From an uncultured Flavobacteriales bacterium (GTDB lineage Bacteria > Bacteroidota > Bacteroidia > Flavobacteriales_D > Parvicellaceae), in NCBI GenBank assembly GCA_943787725.1, contig CALSNM010000015.1, positions 18,102 through 82,101 of the forward strand: a stretch of 64,000 nucleotides of DNA, written 5' to 3'. The translations under genes and the position numbers were made by a program. The notes beneath the pieces are model-generated. The model was not told the DNA's origin and made no database searches. It was given only the letters and a program-made list of their open reading frames with translations. Positions 1-7,854 of the stretch are shown one piece after another; the stretch's first letter is position 1, and each line of letters starts with the position of its first letter.

Positions 1-183
1 CCGGCTTGTAAAGTAAATTTGAAATCTGAAAAATTCCCGAAATTTGTTGAGTTGCTATTACGTGTTTCCAGTAGTGTTCATTTTGAGATGCTCTTTTCCC
101 GGGTTTTTGGTGATAAAAGAACTTATGTTATTACAGAAGATATGACCGAGAAGTATGGTGATAATCCCGAAGATTTGATTTAG
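1..183 (+). CDS. C-terminal end of an unrecognised protein (5' truncated by window)
   Basis: An open frame runs from base 1 to a TAG at 181-183 and gives the last 60 residues of a protein whose start lies outside the window. The tail is mixed hydrophobic and charged and ends in an acidic stretch (NPEDLI). I do not recognise the family and give no function. It converges on rsmE, with 67 nt between the two stop codons. The frame has no internal stop and ends cleanly, so it is probably a genuine gene end rather than a chance ORF. Confidence 0.5.
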   Translation, partial: PACKVNLKSEKFPKFVELLLRVSSSVHFEMLFSRVFGDKRTYVITEDMTEKYGDNPEDLI

Positions 184-250
184 TTGTTTTCCAGGGTTTA
201 CAGGTGGTTAACAAATAGGATTATTTATACCTGATTAAATTCTATTAAAA

Positions 251-949
251 TCAGTTTTTGCTCTGAAACTTCATTATCGTGCATGCAACAATTCCAGCAG
301 TTTCTGTTCTTAATCGGTTGTCGCCTAAACTTACGGCTGTGAAGCTATTCTTTAAAGCTAGTTCAATTTCATTTGGGCTAAAATCTCCTTCGGGACCAAT
401 AATTATTAATTGATCTTTAGTGATGTCTGAATAATCTTTTAGTTCCTTTTTGTCTCCGTCTTCGCAATGTGCTATAAATCGATTTTTATATGTGTTTTCT
501 TTTACAAACTCATTAAGTTTGATAGGAAGTGAAATTGTAGGTAGCCAAAGCCTTTGAGATTGTTTTAACGCAGATATGGCAACTTTATTCCATCTTTCAG
601 TATTGAATTTTTTTCTCTCGGAATTTTCGCAAATTAAGGGAATGAAATGCGTGATTCCGATTTCAGTTGCTTTCTCCAGAAACCATTCTGTTCGGTCATT
701 ATTTTTTGTAGGTGCCAGGGCTATGGCTATTTCGCAAGTTGGTTTTTCTTTGTAAACAATTGATTTAATTTGTATTTGACATCGCTTGGGGTGTGCGTCA
801 GAGATTAAACCTTGCCCTTCAGATCCTTTTCCGTCAATAATTCTAACCACAGATCCTGAAGCCATGCGAAGTACTTTTATGGCATGCTTAGATTCAATTT
901 CCGATAGCGTTACTTCATTTGATATTTTTTGGGTAAAAAAGGTGTGCAT
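251..949 (-). CDS. rsmE: 16S rRNA (uracil(1498)-N(3))-methyltransferase RsmE
   Basis: RsmE methylates N3 of U1498 in 16S rRNA on the 30S subunit, using S-adenosylmethionine. The 232-residue length is normal. The N-terminal ~70 residues fit the PUA-like RNA-binding domain and the rest is a SPOUT methyltransferase domain. The hallmark motifs are near the C-terminus: GPEGDFSPNE near residue 184, then LGDNRLRTETA near 208, which form the knotted SAM pocket. The start is the ATG at 949. The gene lies 53 nt downstream of the TPR gene on the same strand, so the two may be co-transcribed. Family assignment is firm. Confidence 0.95.
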   Translation of the reverse strand: MHTFFTQKISNEVTLSEIESKHAIKVLRMASGSVVRIIDGKGSEGQGLISDAHPKRCQIQIKSIVYKEKPTCEIAIALAPTKNNDRTEWFLEKATEIGITHFIPLICENSERKKFNTERWNKVAISALKQSQRLWLPTISLPIKLNEFVKENTYKNRFIAHCEDGDKKELKDYSDITKDQLIIIGPEGDFSPNEIELALKNSFTAVSLGDNRLRTETAGIVACTIMKFQSKN

Positions 950-1002
950 GACTGAAATAAAAAGAGGCTACTTTCACAACCTCCTTCTTATCCTAGTTTA
1001 TA

Positions 1003-1770
1003 TTACTTCTCTAATTCAGCTAGCATTTTTTCACACTTTTTAAAGCACTTAACCGCGTCTTCATATTTTTGCGGAAGTTCCATGGCTTTCTTAAGAAATT
1101 TGATGGCGTATTCGTCATTTTTCATTTCATGGTAAGTCATTGCTAGTTCATATGTATGCAGCATATACCATGGTTCTATCTTGATAGCTTTTTGAAACAT
1201 TTCTAAAGCATCTTTAAAAGACCCTCCTTCTGGAGTTCCTCCGTAAAAAGTGTTTACCATTGTTTTTTCGAATTTACTAAACCCAGCAAATGTTCTGTGC
1301 CATCTGCCCATTATGTGATATGGTCCTGCTTCATTTGGATCTAATTTAATTACTTTATCGCATTCTGTTTTAATTTCCTTTGCATTTGCAATTTTGTCTT
1401 TAGTTCCGGCATTTTCATTTTCACGTGCAAGAGCTAATGCATAAGAGTAATGAGCAAATGCATGATTGTTATTAAGTTTTTTTGCTTTAGCAGCTATAGA
1501 TTTAGCTTTAGCGTAAAATTTTAATTGCAATTTAGCATCCGTCAAGTTTGCACCAACTTTACTGTAAGCAAAACTTAGATTGGATAGATAATCAACATTG
1601 GTTGAATCCATCTCTGCTAGCTTTTTAAAAACAGGTAACATTTTTTTGTTGTTAATTTGTTTTTTGTACTTCAGACCTTGCTGGTATAATTCTGCTTCTG
1701 TCTGTGCTGTTGAGATAGAGGCTATGAATAATGTTACTGCTGTTATTGCTAATGCTATTCCTTTTTTCAT
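1003..1770 (-). CDS. Exported TPR protein resembling the RMDN family
   Basis: A 255-residue protein with an N-terminal signal peptide (hydrophobic run to about residue 22, ending STAQ), so it is probably periplasmic. The rest is helical, with TPR-like pairs. The segment around residues 150-215 (GRWHRTFAGFSKFEKT, then a GG-rich loop and ALEMFQKAIKIEP) resembles eukaryotic and bacterial 'regulator of microtubule dynamics' (RMDN) TPR proteins, which share a GRW...FSxxEK pattern. In bacteria such proteins have no established job. The ATG start is supported by the signal peptide. A -7-like box lies about 43 nt upstream, inside the damaged brkB tail. No enzyme motif is visible. Confidence 0.75.
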   Translation of the reverse strand: MKKGIALAITAVTLFIASISTAQTEAELYQQGLKYKKQINNKKMLPVFKKLAEMDSTNVDYLSNLSFAYSKVGANLTDAKLQLKFYAKAKSIAAKAKKLNNNHAFAHYSYALALARENENAGTKDKIANAKEIKTECDKVIKLDPNEAGPYHIMGRWHRTFAGFSKFEKTMVNTFYGGTPEGGSFKDALEMFQKAIKIEPWYMLHTYELAMTYHEMKNDEYAIKFLKKAMELPQKYEDAVKCFKKCEKMLAELEK

Positions 1771-1782
1771 TTTTAAATATTT

Positions 1783-2735
1783 TTATTTGATTTTTTTAGT
1801 CCAAATCAGATGCAAAGTTACAGAATTTTGTTTTGTGTTTAAATTACCCCTTGCGGAAAGTTCAAAACCAACCAACATAATATAACTCGCTACGTTAATC
1901 CAAATTAAGATCATTAACAAGATCCAATTGAGCCATACAGCTCATTGTATTTTCCGAAATTTGCAAAGAAAAACAGTTAATCCGTAGGAGGCTATTACAA
2001 TAATTAGCGTTGATAGTGTTGCCCCTGCTGAAAAGAATTTCCATTTAGTTCTTTCGGTGTTACCAATATTGTATAACGTGCTAATAGCCAGAATAAGGCT
2101 AATAACAATAATTACCCATTTTAAAAACTGATAACCAGTTCGTACATAAAACCTAGGCTTTGGTAATCTTTATTGTATGCGACATATTCTCCAAGCATTA
2201 TTGCTGATAACGCAGTAATAAACAACGCTGAGATTGTGCCAAATATTCCTAATGAAATGAGTCGTTGCCGTATTGGTTTTCTTTTTAACTGTAATTGATG
2301 CGAACTATTAAAGGCATTAAGCATCGTATTGATTCCATTTGAAGCAAAATACAGCGATAAAAAGAATCCAATTGATAATACACCGCTGTGCTTATGGTTA
2401 ATGAGGTCGTTTATTGTGTTTTCAATTAATGCATAAACATCGTTAGGTAGCAAGTTGTCAAGCCCTTCTAATAAGTTGCTTTGAAAGTTTTCAATTGGGA
2501 TATATGGAATTAAAGACAAGAAAAAGATTATTCCAGGGAATAGGGCCATGAAAAACTTGAATGATATGGCGGAACTCCTTATTCCATATTGAGATTTGCT
2601 AAAAGATTCAAATAAAAAATGAAGCGTAACATAAAGAGTCATTCCTTCAAAGCCAGGGAGAATAATTTTTTTACTCCATGCGGTTAGTTGTTTGCTGAAC
2701 TTATTGTTTTTTAAGAAGTATAGTAGTTTTTTCAA
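1783..2735 (-). pseudogene. YihY/BrkB-family inner-membrane protein, frameshifted three times
   Basis: The first ~200 residues, from a TTG at 2735, match the YihY/BrkB ('ribonuclease BN-like') multi-pass membrane family: SAISFKFFMALFPGIIFF, then several hydrophobic helices. The frame stops at 2121, but the family continues. Downstream bases still encode the rest in alternating frames: GYQFLKWVIIVIS, then FFSAGATLSTL, then FGKYNELYGSIGS, then MILIWINVASYIMLVGFELS, ending at a TAA at 1783-1785. Joined, this gives about 317 residues, the normal family size. The three breaks fall at short homopolymers: 2148-2151 (one base short), 1969-1973 (one extra) and 1919-1920 (one short). It follows nadC by 2 nt and is probably in its operon. 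The function of the family is unknown. The breaks may be sequencing errors or real decay. Confidence 0.75.
1813..1820 (-). promoter_or_regulatory. Candidate -7 box for the TPR gene
   Basis: The minus strand reads TAACTTTG, an exact match to the Bacteroidota sigma-A -7 consensus TAnnTTTG, 43 nt before the ATG at 1770. I see no clear TTG at the expected -33 spacing. It lies inside the brkB reading frame, so it could be chance. Confidence 0.35.
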
Positions 2736-2737
2736 AA

Positions 2738-3570
2738 TTAAATCGCTTTTAGACTTAAGTCCATGTTGTGCACAGAATGCGTTAAAGCTCCAACAGAAAT
2801 AAATCTACACCGCATTCAGCATAATTCCTTAGTGTATTTAGAGTGATCCCTCCTGAAGCTTCTGTTTCTGCTTCACCTTCAATTAATTGAACAGCAGTTC
2901 TTATATCTTCGAATGAAAAGTTGTCCAACATAATTCTTTGAATTCCTCCAACTCTTAAAATTTCTTTTACTTCATCAAGGTTTCTGGCTTCAACTTCAAT
3001 TTTTAAATTTAAATTATTTGATTTCAGGTAATCAGTTGTTTTACGGATAGCTTTTTCAATGTTTCCAGCAAAATCAATGTGGTTGTCTTTGAGCATTATC
3101 ATGTCGTAAAGACCCATTCTATGATTGTGACCGCCGCCAATTAATACAGCTTCTTTTTCCAAAAATCGGAGCAAAGGAGTTGTTTTTCTTGTGTCTAAAA
3201 CTTTTGTTTTAAGTCCATTCAATTCATTGACATACTTCTTGGTAAGCGTTGCAATAGCGCTCATGCGCTGCATTACATTAAGAACTAGACGTTCAGCACC
3301 TAAGAGTTTTTGGGAATTTCCATCTATGTAAAAGGCGATATCACCATATTTTACTTCAGATCCATCTTCAATTAATTGTTCAAATTGAATACTGCTGTCA
3401 AATTCTTTAAAAATCTGTTTAGCAATTTCAATTCCTGCAATAATCCCATCCTCTTTTACCAATAATTTTGCTTTTCCATTAGCATCATCAGGAATGCAAG
3501 CTAAAGCCGAGTGATCACCCTCTTGAATGTCTTCCTCAATTGCTAGCCGAACAAATTCTTTAATATCCAT
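2738..3570 (-). CDS. nadC: Nicotinate-nucleotide pyrophosphorylase NadC, with a 3' frameshift
   Basis: NadC converts quinolinate and PRPP to nicotinate mononucleotide, CO2 and pyrophosphate in NAD synthesis. Family motifs are clear: EGDHS near residue 17, DTRKTTP near 126, the GGGHNHRMGLYD segment near 145, LKDNH near 161, and EVEARN near 193. As written, the frame stops at 2782 (262 residues, ending GVDLFLLEL). One extra base in the run at 2801-2803 would give GVDFISVGALTHSVHNMDLSLKAI and a TAA at 2738-2740, which is the expected family C-terminus (about 277 residues). I therefore extend the gene to 2738. The start is the ATG at 3570. brkB follows 2 nt downstream. Confidence 0.9.
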
Positions 3571-3591
3571 TTCTATAAAAAATTAATGGAA

Positions 3592-3599
3592 CAAAATTA
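3592..3599 (-). promoter_or_regulatory. Candidate -7 box for nadC
   Basis: The minus strand reads TAATTTTG, an exact TAnnTTTG match, 22 nt upstream of the nadC ATG. That predicts a short leader. No convincing TTG at -33. Confidence 0.4.
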
Positions 3600-3615
3600 A
3601 AACAATTTTTTACTG

Positions 3616-3623
3616 TAAGTTTG
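3616..3623 (+). promoter_or_regulatory. Candidate -7 box for rlmH
   Basis: The plus strand reads TAAGTTTG, an exact TAnnTTTG match, 84 nt upstream of the rlmH ATG. It lies back to back with the nadC candidate, as expected for divergent genes. The -33 element is not clear. Confidence 0.35.
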
Positions 3624-3706
3624 TTTTATAGGAGTTGTTTAAAGTCCTATTGCTAATGAAAATGAATTATTTTTTAATTAAACTTACTAATTAATACAAA
3701 TTCAGT

Positions 3707-4180
3707 ATGAAGATTACATTAATAGCAGTTGGAAAAACGATTAAACCCTTTTTAATTGAAGGAGAGGCTACTTATGAAAAACGTCTAAAACATTACATAG
3801 GCTTTGATGAAATAATTATTCCTGAATTAAAAAAAGCCTCAAAATTATCAGAGAATCAAATTAAGGAAAAGGAGGGTAAGTTAATTTTAGAAAAAGTAGA
3901 AAAATCGGATTGGCTAATTCTATTGGACGAAAATGGAAAGGAATTTTCATCTATTAATTTTAGTCAGTTTTTACAAAAGCAAATGAACTCGGGTGTTAAG
4001 CGAGTGGTGTTTGTTATTGGAGGTGCATATGGTTTTTCTGAAGACGTTTACAAAACTGCTAATCAGAAAATTTCATTATCTAAAATGACTTTTTCCCATC
4101 AAATGGTGCGCATGATTTTTAAAGAACAATTGTATAGGGGGTTTACAATATTGAAGGGAGAGCCTTATCATCATAAATAG
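3707..4180 (+). CDS. rlmH: 23S rRNA (pseudouridine(1915)-N(3))-methyltransferase RlmH
   Basis: RlmH methylates N3 of pseudouridine 1915 in helix 69 of 23S rRNA on assembled 70S ribosomes, using SAM. The 157-residue length is exactly typical. The SPOUT domain is shown by LLDENGKEFSS near residue 72, FVIGGAYGFSEDV near 103, and the C-terminal LSKMTFSHQMVRMIFKEQLYR with the GEPYHHK tail. The start is the ATG at 3707. It is the last core gene before the polysaccharide locus, and a weak hairpin with a T run follows about 105 nt downstream. Confidence 0.97.
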   Translation: MKITLIAVGKTIKPFLIEGEATYEKRLKHYIGFDEIIIPELKKASKLSENQIKEKEGKLILEKVEKSDWLILLDENGKEFSSINFSQFLQKQMNSGVKRVVFVIGGAYGFSEDVYKTANQKISLSKMTFSHQMVRMIFKEQLYRGFTILKGEPYHHK

Positions 4181-4285
4181 ATGTGTTTTGTTTTTGGAAA
4201 TAATGTAACATATTTAATAGTCTTTTGTTGAAGAATCGGTGTCAGTAATACTTGAAATTTAATGAGTTAAATTTAGTTGAAATTT

Positions 4286-4306
4286 GAAAGGGTTTCGGCC
4301 TTTTTT
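4286..4306 (+). terminator. Possible intrinsic terminator after rlmH
   Basis: AAAGG (4287-4291) can pair with CCTTT (4299-4303) across a 7-nt loop, and three further T residues follow. The stem is only 5 bp and AT-rich, so this is tentative. Confidence 0.35.
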
Positions 4307-4449
4307 AGGGGGATTAGATAAGTTGTAACTTTTTCTTTTCTAGTATTTTTGGTTTTTCAATCCAACAAATTTCATATAAATTAAGTTATTCGAAGTAATA
4401 TTTTCTGTTGTGATTTTTTTAGAGAAAAAATATTCATTTAAATAAAAAT

Positions 4450-4466
4450 GAGTAATTTTGCTACTC
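4450..4466 (+). promoter_or_regulatory. Candidate promoter/operator for the polysaccharide locus
   Basis: TAATTTTG at 4453-4460 matches the TAnnTTTG -7 box and predicts a transcript start near 4467, about 60 nt before the first gene. The box is overlapped by an inverted repeat, GAGTA (4450-4454) and TACTC (4462-4466). Such an arrangement could be an operator for a winged-helix dimer, perhaps the regulator encoded next. That link is inference, and no -33 TTG is evident. Confidence 0.4.
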
Positions 4467-4527
4467 GTTTTCACTCGCATTATAATACTGGGGCTGAGAT
4501 GGCGAAGCTTTAAATAAAGTTAAAATT

Positions 4528-5058
4528 TTGATAAATACATTAATTACTTCAAAAACGAGAATTAAACTTTTGTTAAAGTTCTTTTTAAACCCCGATACAT
4601 CGGCGTATTTAAGAGGGTTGAGCGATGAGTTTGGAGAATCTACAAACTCCATAAGGTTAGAATTAAATCGTTTGGAGGGTGCAAATATGATTCATTCGGA
4701 ATTTGAAGGCAACAAAAAGATTTTTAAGGTCAACAAGCGGCATCCTTTTTATAACGATGTCAATCAAATTGTGAAAAAATACTTAGGTATTGATGTTATC
4801 GTGAATAACATAATAAAAGGTCTAGGAACTCCTCAGTTTCTTTATTTGACTGGAGATTTGGCCAAGGGAAAGGAAAGTCATTTGATAGATTTAATTCTTG
4901 TTGGTAACATTAATAAAACTTACTTAATCGACATAGTAAGAAAAACTGAAAAGTTAGTGTCTAAAAAGATAAGTTATTTAATTTATTCGGAAGAAGAGTA
5001 TCAAAATAAAGAAATTCAAAAAGATAATCTTTTGCTCATATGGTCTAGAGAAATATGA
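4528..5058 (+). CDS. Winged-helix regulator with nucleotidyltransferase-like C-terminus, head of glycan locus
   Basis: A 176-residue protein. Residues ~8-75 form an ArsR-like winged helix (TSKTRIKLLLKFFLNPDTSA, then LSDEFGESTNSIRLELNRLEGANMI). Residues ~95-176 resemble the small nucleotidyltransferase-like fold often attached to this helix. Genes of this type commonly precede UpxY-type antiterminators in Bacteroidota polysaccharide operons, so it probably regulates the locus. I see no clear catalytic GSxxxGD motif, so the C-terminal domain may only sense or bind. The start is the TTG at 4528; an in-frame TGA at 4495-4497 limits any longer form and no ATG is available. Its 3' end overlaps upxY by 4 nt. 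Confidence 0.7.
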   Translation: MINTLITSKTRIKLLLKFFLNPDTSAYLRGLSDEFGESTNSIRLELNRLEGANMIHSEFEGNKKIFKVNKRHPFYNDVNQIVKKYLGIDVIVNNIIKGLGTPQFLYLTGDLAKGKESHLIDLILVGNINKTYLIDIVRKTEKLVSKKISYLIYSEEEYQNKEIQKDNLLLIWSREI

Positions 5059-5561
5059 ATATAAGTAAGATTCAAAATAATTGGTATGCGCTGTATACAA
5101 AGTCTAGACACGAAAAAAAAGTGATGGAACGTTTATCTAGTCAAGGTTTTGATGTTTATTGTCCAATGATTAAAACTGTAAAGCAATGGAGTGATCGAAA
5201 AAAAAAAGTAACTCTTCCTTTAATACCTTCTTATATTTTTATCAAGGTTGATGAAAAAAATAGAAATAAAATATTGTCCAACCCATCTGTTTTGAACTTT
5301 GTTTATTGGTTGGGAAAACCGGCGGTTATTAAAAATATTGAAATTGATAGGCTCAGAGGTGTAATGTCTAGAAACGATATTCAAGAATTTGAAATCCATA
5401 ATTTGAATATTGGAGATAAAATCAACATTGACAAGGGATTTTTTAAAGAAAATGATGCAGTGATTAAAAAACAAACTAAAAGCCATATTTATGCCGAGTT
5501 AAAGGAACTAGGAATGGTAGTTATTTCAAAGAAAACAGATGTTGTTAAAAATAATATTTAG
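5055..5561 (+). CDS. UpxY-family NusG-like transcription antiterminator
   Basis: A 168-residue NusG paralogue. The NGN domain starts with NWYALYTKSRHEKKV near residue 8, followed by GFDVYCPMIK and PLIPSYIFIKV, the typical NusG N-terminal pattern. Residues ~115-165 form a KOW-like C-terminus. Known UpxY and RfaH-type proteins load on RNA polymerase near the start of one long operon and suppress termination within it. Its place right before the export genes, translationally coupled (ATGA) to the regulator, fits that role for this ~29-kb locus. The recognition signal is not known; a hairpin in the following 113-nt leader is a candidate. Confidence 0.85.
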   Translation: MNISKIQNNWYALYTKSRHEKKVMERLSSQGFDVYCPMIKTVKQWSDRKKKVTLPLIPSYIFIKVDEKNRNKILSNPSVLNFVYWLGKPAVIKNIEIDRLRGVMSRNDIQEFEIHNLNIGDKINIDKGFFKENDAVIKKQTKSHIYAELKELGMVVISKKTDVVKNNI

Positions 5562-5601
5562 AAGAGCATATGTTTTAGCAGATAACTTTGGGTTCTCAGG
5601 A

Positions 5602-5622
5602 AAAACTGTCCTATTCAGTTTT
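5602..5622 (+). promoter_or_regulatory. Leader hairpin between upxY and the export genes
   Basis: AAAACTG (5602-5608) and CAGTTTT (5616-5622) form a perfect 7-bp inverted repeat with a 7-nt loop, in the 113-nt untranslated gap before wzm. No long T run follows, so it does not look like a terminator. It may be a pause or loading signal for the UpxY-like protein. That role is inference. Confidence 0.35.
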
Positions 5623-5674
5623 AAATGGTTTGATTTTTCTGCAGGGTGCGAATTGCTAAAAAAAATTAATTAAT

Positions 5675-6526
5675 ATGAATGAAGGCGTAAAGGAAGTAAT
5701 AACTCCAAAAAAAAATCTCTTAGATATAAATTTAAAAGAGATTTGGAGCTACAGAGATTTACTTGTGCTATTTGTAAGAAGAGATTTTGTAGCTGTATAC
5801 AAACAAACTATTTTGGGTCCAATGTGGTTTGTTATTCAACCAATTTTCACAACGTTAATTTTCACGTTAATTTTCGGTAAATTAGCTTCAATTCCCACTG
5901 ATGGATTGCCTCAAATACTTTTTTACATGTGTGGAATAACTTGTTGGAATTATTTTGCAGAATGCTTAAATAAAACATCCAATACTTTTGTTGCAAATGC
6001 TAATATTTTCGGAAAAGTATATTTCCCAAGGTTGATTTTACCTATTTCTATTATAATTTCTAATTTATTGAAATTTGGAATTCAATTTTTGTTATTTCTG
6101 GTTTTCTTGGTATATTTTTATTGGAATGGATATAATGTTCAACCAAATTATCACATGTTTCTTCTTCCTTATCTTCTCTTTCTTATGGCTGGTTTAGGTT
6201 TAGGTTTTGGAATTTTAATTTCATCATTAACAACGAAATATAGAGATTTCCAATTTTTATTAATTTTTGGTGTGCAATTATTTATGTATGCAACCCCAAT
6301 AGTGTACCCACTTTCATTGGCTAAGGAAAAATTAGGCAGTTATAGCTGGGTTACCCTTGCTAACCCCATGACTTCGGTTATAGAAACATTTAAATTCGCA
6401 TTTCTGGGAAGGGGAGAATTTAGTTGGTTTAATATTGGTTATAGTACATTATTTATGCTTATACTTCTTTTCCTTGGCACACTAACTTTCAATAAAGTAG
6501 AACAAACATTTATGGATACAGTATGA
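5675..6526 (+). CDS. wzm: ABC-2 polysaccharide export permease (Wzm)
   Basis: A 283-residue membrane permease that pairs with the next gene's ATPase to export a lipid-linked polysaccharide across the inner membrane. The N-terminal amphipathic region (LLVLFVRRDFVAVYKQTILG) and the following PMWFVIQPIFTTLIFTLIFG are characteristic of O-antigen and capsule ABC-2 permeases. About six membrane helices are visible. The length is normal. wzt starts 4 nt before its stop (ATGA overlap), so the subunits are translationally coupled. Family is certain; whether the cargo is O-antigen, capsule or S-layer glycan is not shown. Confidence 0.92.
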   Translation: MNEGVKEVITPKKNLLDINLKEIWSYRDLLVLFVRRDFVAVYKQTILGPMWFVIQPIFTTLIFTLIFGKLASIPTDGLPQILFYMCGITCWNYFAECLNKTSNTFVANANIFGKVYFPRLILPISIIISNLLKFGIQFLLFLVFLVYFYWNGYNVQPNYHMFLLPYLLFLMAGLGLGFGILISSLTTKYRDFQFLLIFGVQLFMYATPIVYPLSLAKEKLGSYSWVTLANPMTSVIETFKFAFLGRGEFSWFNIGYSTLFMLILLFLGTLTFNKVEQTFMDTV

Positions 6527-7854
6527 GTTGGATGATAAAAATAGAGAACGTATCAAAAATGTATAGACTAGGTTTAGTTGGGGCCGGTACATTTCAAGAT
6601 GATTTAAAGCGTACTTGGTATAAATGGTTGGGGAAGGATGATCCTTTTTTAAAAATTGGAGAAGAGAATAAACGGGATGTTTCTGGAGGTGACTATATAT
6701 GGGCATTAAAAGATATTAATTTTGAAGTTGGAAAGGGAGAGGTGTTAGGCATAATTGGTAAAAATGGAGCTGGTAAGTCAACATTGCTAAAATTACTTTC
6801 AAAAGTTACAAAACCAAGTACTGGAAGTATTACGACGAAAGGAAGAATAGCAAGTCTTCTGGAAGTTGGAACAGGTTTTCATCCTGAACTAACGGGAAGA
6901 GAAAATATATTTTTAAATGGAGCAATCCTGGGAATGAAAAAGTATGAAATCAGAAATAAATTTGATGAAATAGTAGATTTTTCTGGATGCGAAAGATATA
7001 TAGATACACCTGTGAAAAGATATTCTTCGGGAATGCATGTTCGTTTGGCTTTTGCAGTCGCTGCGCATTTAGATCCCGAAATATTAGTGGTGGATGAAGT
7101 TCTTGCAGTAGGTGACGCTGAGTTTCAAGCAAAAGCTATCGGTAAAATGAAAAGCGTATCTCAAGGTGATGGTCGCACGGTATTATTTGTTAGTCACAAT
7201 ATGGCGAGTATCAAATCTTTGTGTAGTCGAGCTGTATTAATGAAGAACGGTACTATTCATGAATCAGGAGATGTTGATTCAATTGTGAATTCATATTTGA
7301 ATTCTAATTTAAATATAACTGATGCGCCAAGTCTTGATAGGGAAACGATCAAACTTATGCAGGAAGGTGTTATCAACAAATCAAATCCATCCTTCGAGAT
7401 TGAAAAAATTGAATTGCAAAATAGCTCAGCCAGGGTGTTAAGCAATTTTTATTCAAATGAGCCTGTTTTTATAAAAATATACTTAAAGGTATTTAGAGGA
7501 ATTAGCAATTTAAGAATAGCTGTTCAATTGATTGATGAAAACGAGAGCAATTTACTCACTTCTCTATCCAATGATGATAAGGAGTATTTAAATTATATTC
7601 AAAACAACAAAATTGAACCGGGGCATTATGACTTAAAATGTGAAATACCAGTTAATATTCTCTCACAAAAGAAATATTATCTTTCATTAGATGTTATTAA
7701 TGTAAAGACGGAACATATAATATTAAAAAAGTTTATGAGTTTTGAGGTTAAGTTTGCCGGGTATAATGGATTATCTGCAGAAAACTTTTCTAATGCATAT
7801 TTTAGACCACAATATAATTGGACAATCGATAAAATAAAAGATGATGCTAAATAA
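6523..7854 (+). CDS. wzt: ABC polysaccharide export ATPase with C-terminal glycan-binding domain (Wzt)
   Basis: A 443-residue ATPase partner of Wzm. Walker A is GKNGAGKST at residues 79-87, the signature is YSSGM near 170, and Walker B/D-loop is ILVVDEVLAVGD just after, followed by the switch His in VSHN. Residues ~285-443 form an extra beta-rich domain, as in E. coli O8/O9a and Raoultella Wzt, where it recognises the modified non-reducing end of the glycan before export. This predicts a terminal modification on the exported chain, which a later gene (18823-20484) might supply. The 3' end overlaps pseB by 14 nt. Confidence 0.92.
   Translation: MSWMIKIENVSKMYRLGLVGAGTFQDDLKRTWYKWLGKDDPFLKIGEENKRDVSGGDYIWALKDINFEVGKGEVLGIIGKNGAGKSTLLKLLSKVTKPSTGSITTKGRIASLLEVGTGFHPELTGRENIFLNGAILGMKKYEIRNKFDEIVDFSGCERYIDTPVKRYSSGMHVRLAFAVAAHLDPEILVVDEVLAVGDAEFQAKAIGKMKSVSQGDGRTVLFVSHNMASIKSLCSRAVLMKNGTIHESGDVDSIVNSYLNSNLNITDAPSLDRETIKLMQEGVINKSNPSFEIEKIELQNSSARVLSNFYSNEPVFIKIYLKVFRGISNLRIAVQLIDENESNLLTSLSNDDKEYLNYIQNNKIEPGHYDLKCEIPVNILSQKKYYLSLDVINVKTEHIILKKFMSFEVKFAGYNGLSAENFSNAYFRPQYNWTIDKIKDDAK

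Larger units (their letters stand above)
4181..4527. other. AT-rich intergenic region upstream of the polysaccharide locus
   Basis: 347 bases between rlmH and the locus regulator with no credible gene. They hold a weak terminator-like hairpin near 4286-4306 and a -7 box inside a short inverted repeat at 4450-4466. The rest is AT-rich with nothing I can name. Confidence 0.6.

Noticed and set aside
1783..2735. Programmed ribosomal frameshifting in the brkB gene
   Set aside because: Three shifts in both directions at ordinary short runs, with no slippery-site and structure pattern, do not fit programmed frameshifting.
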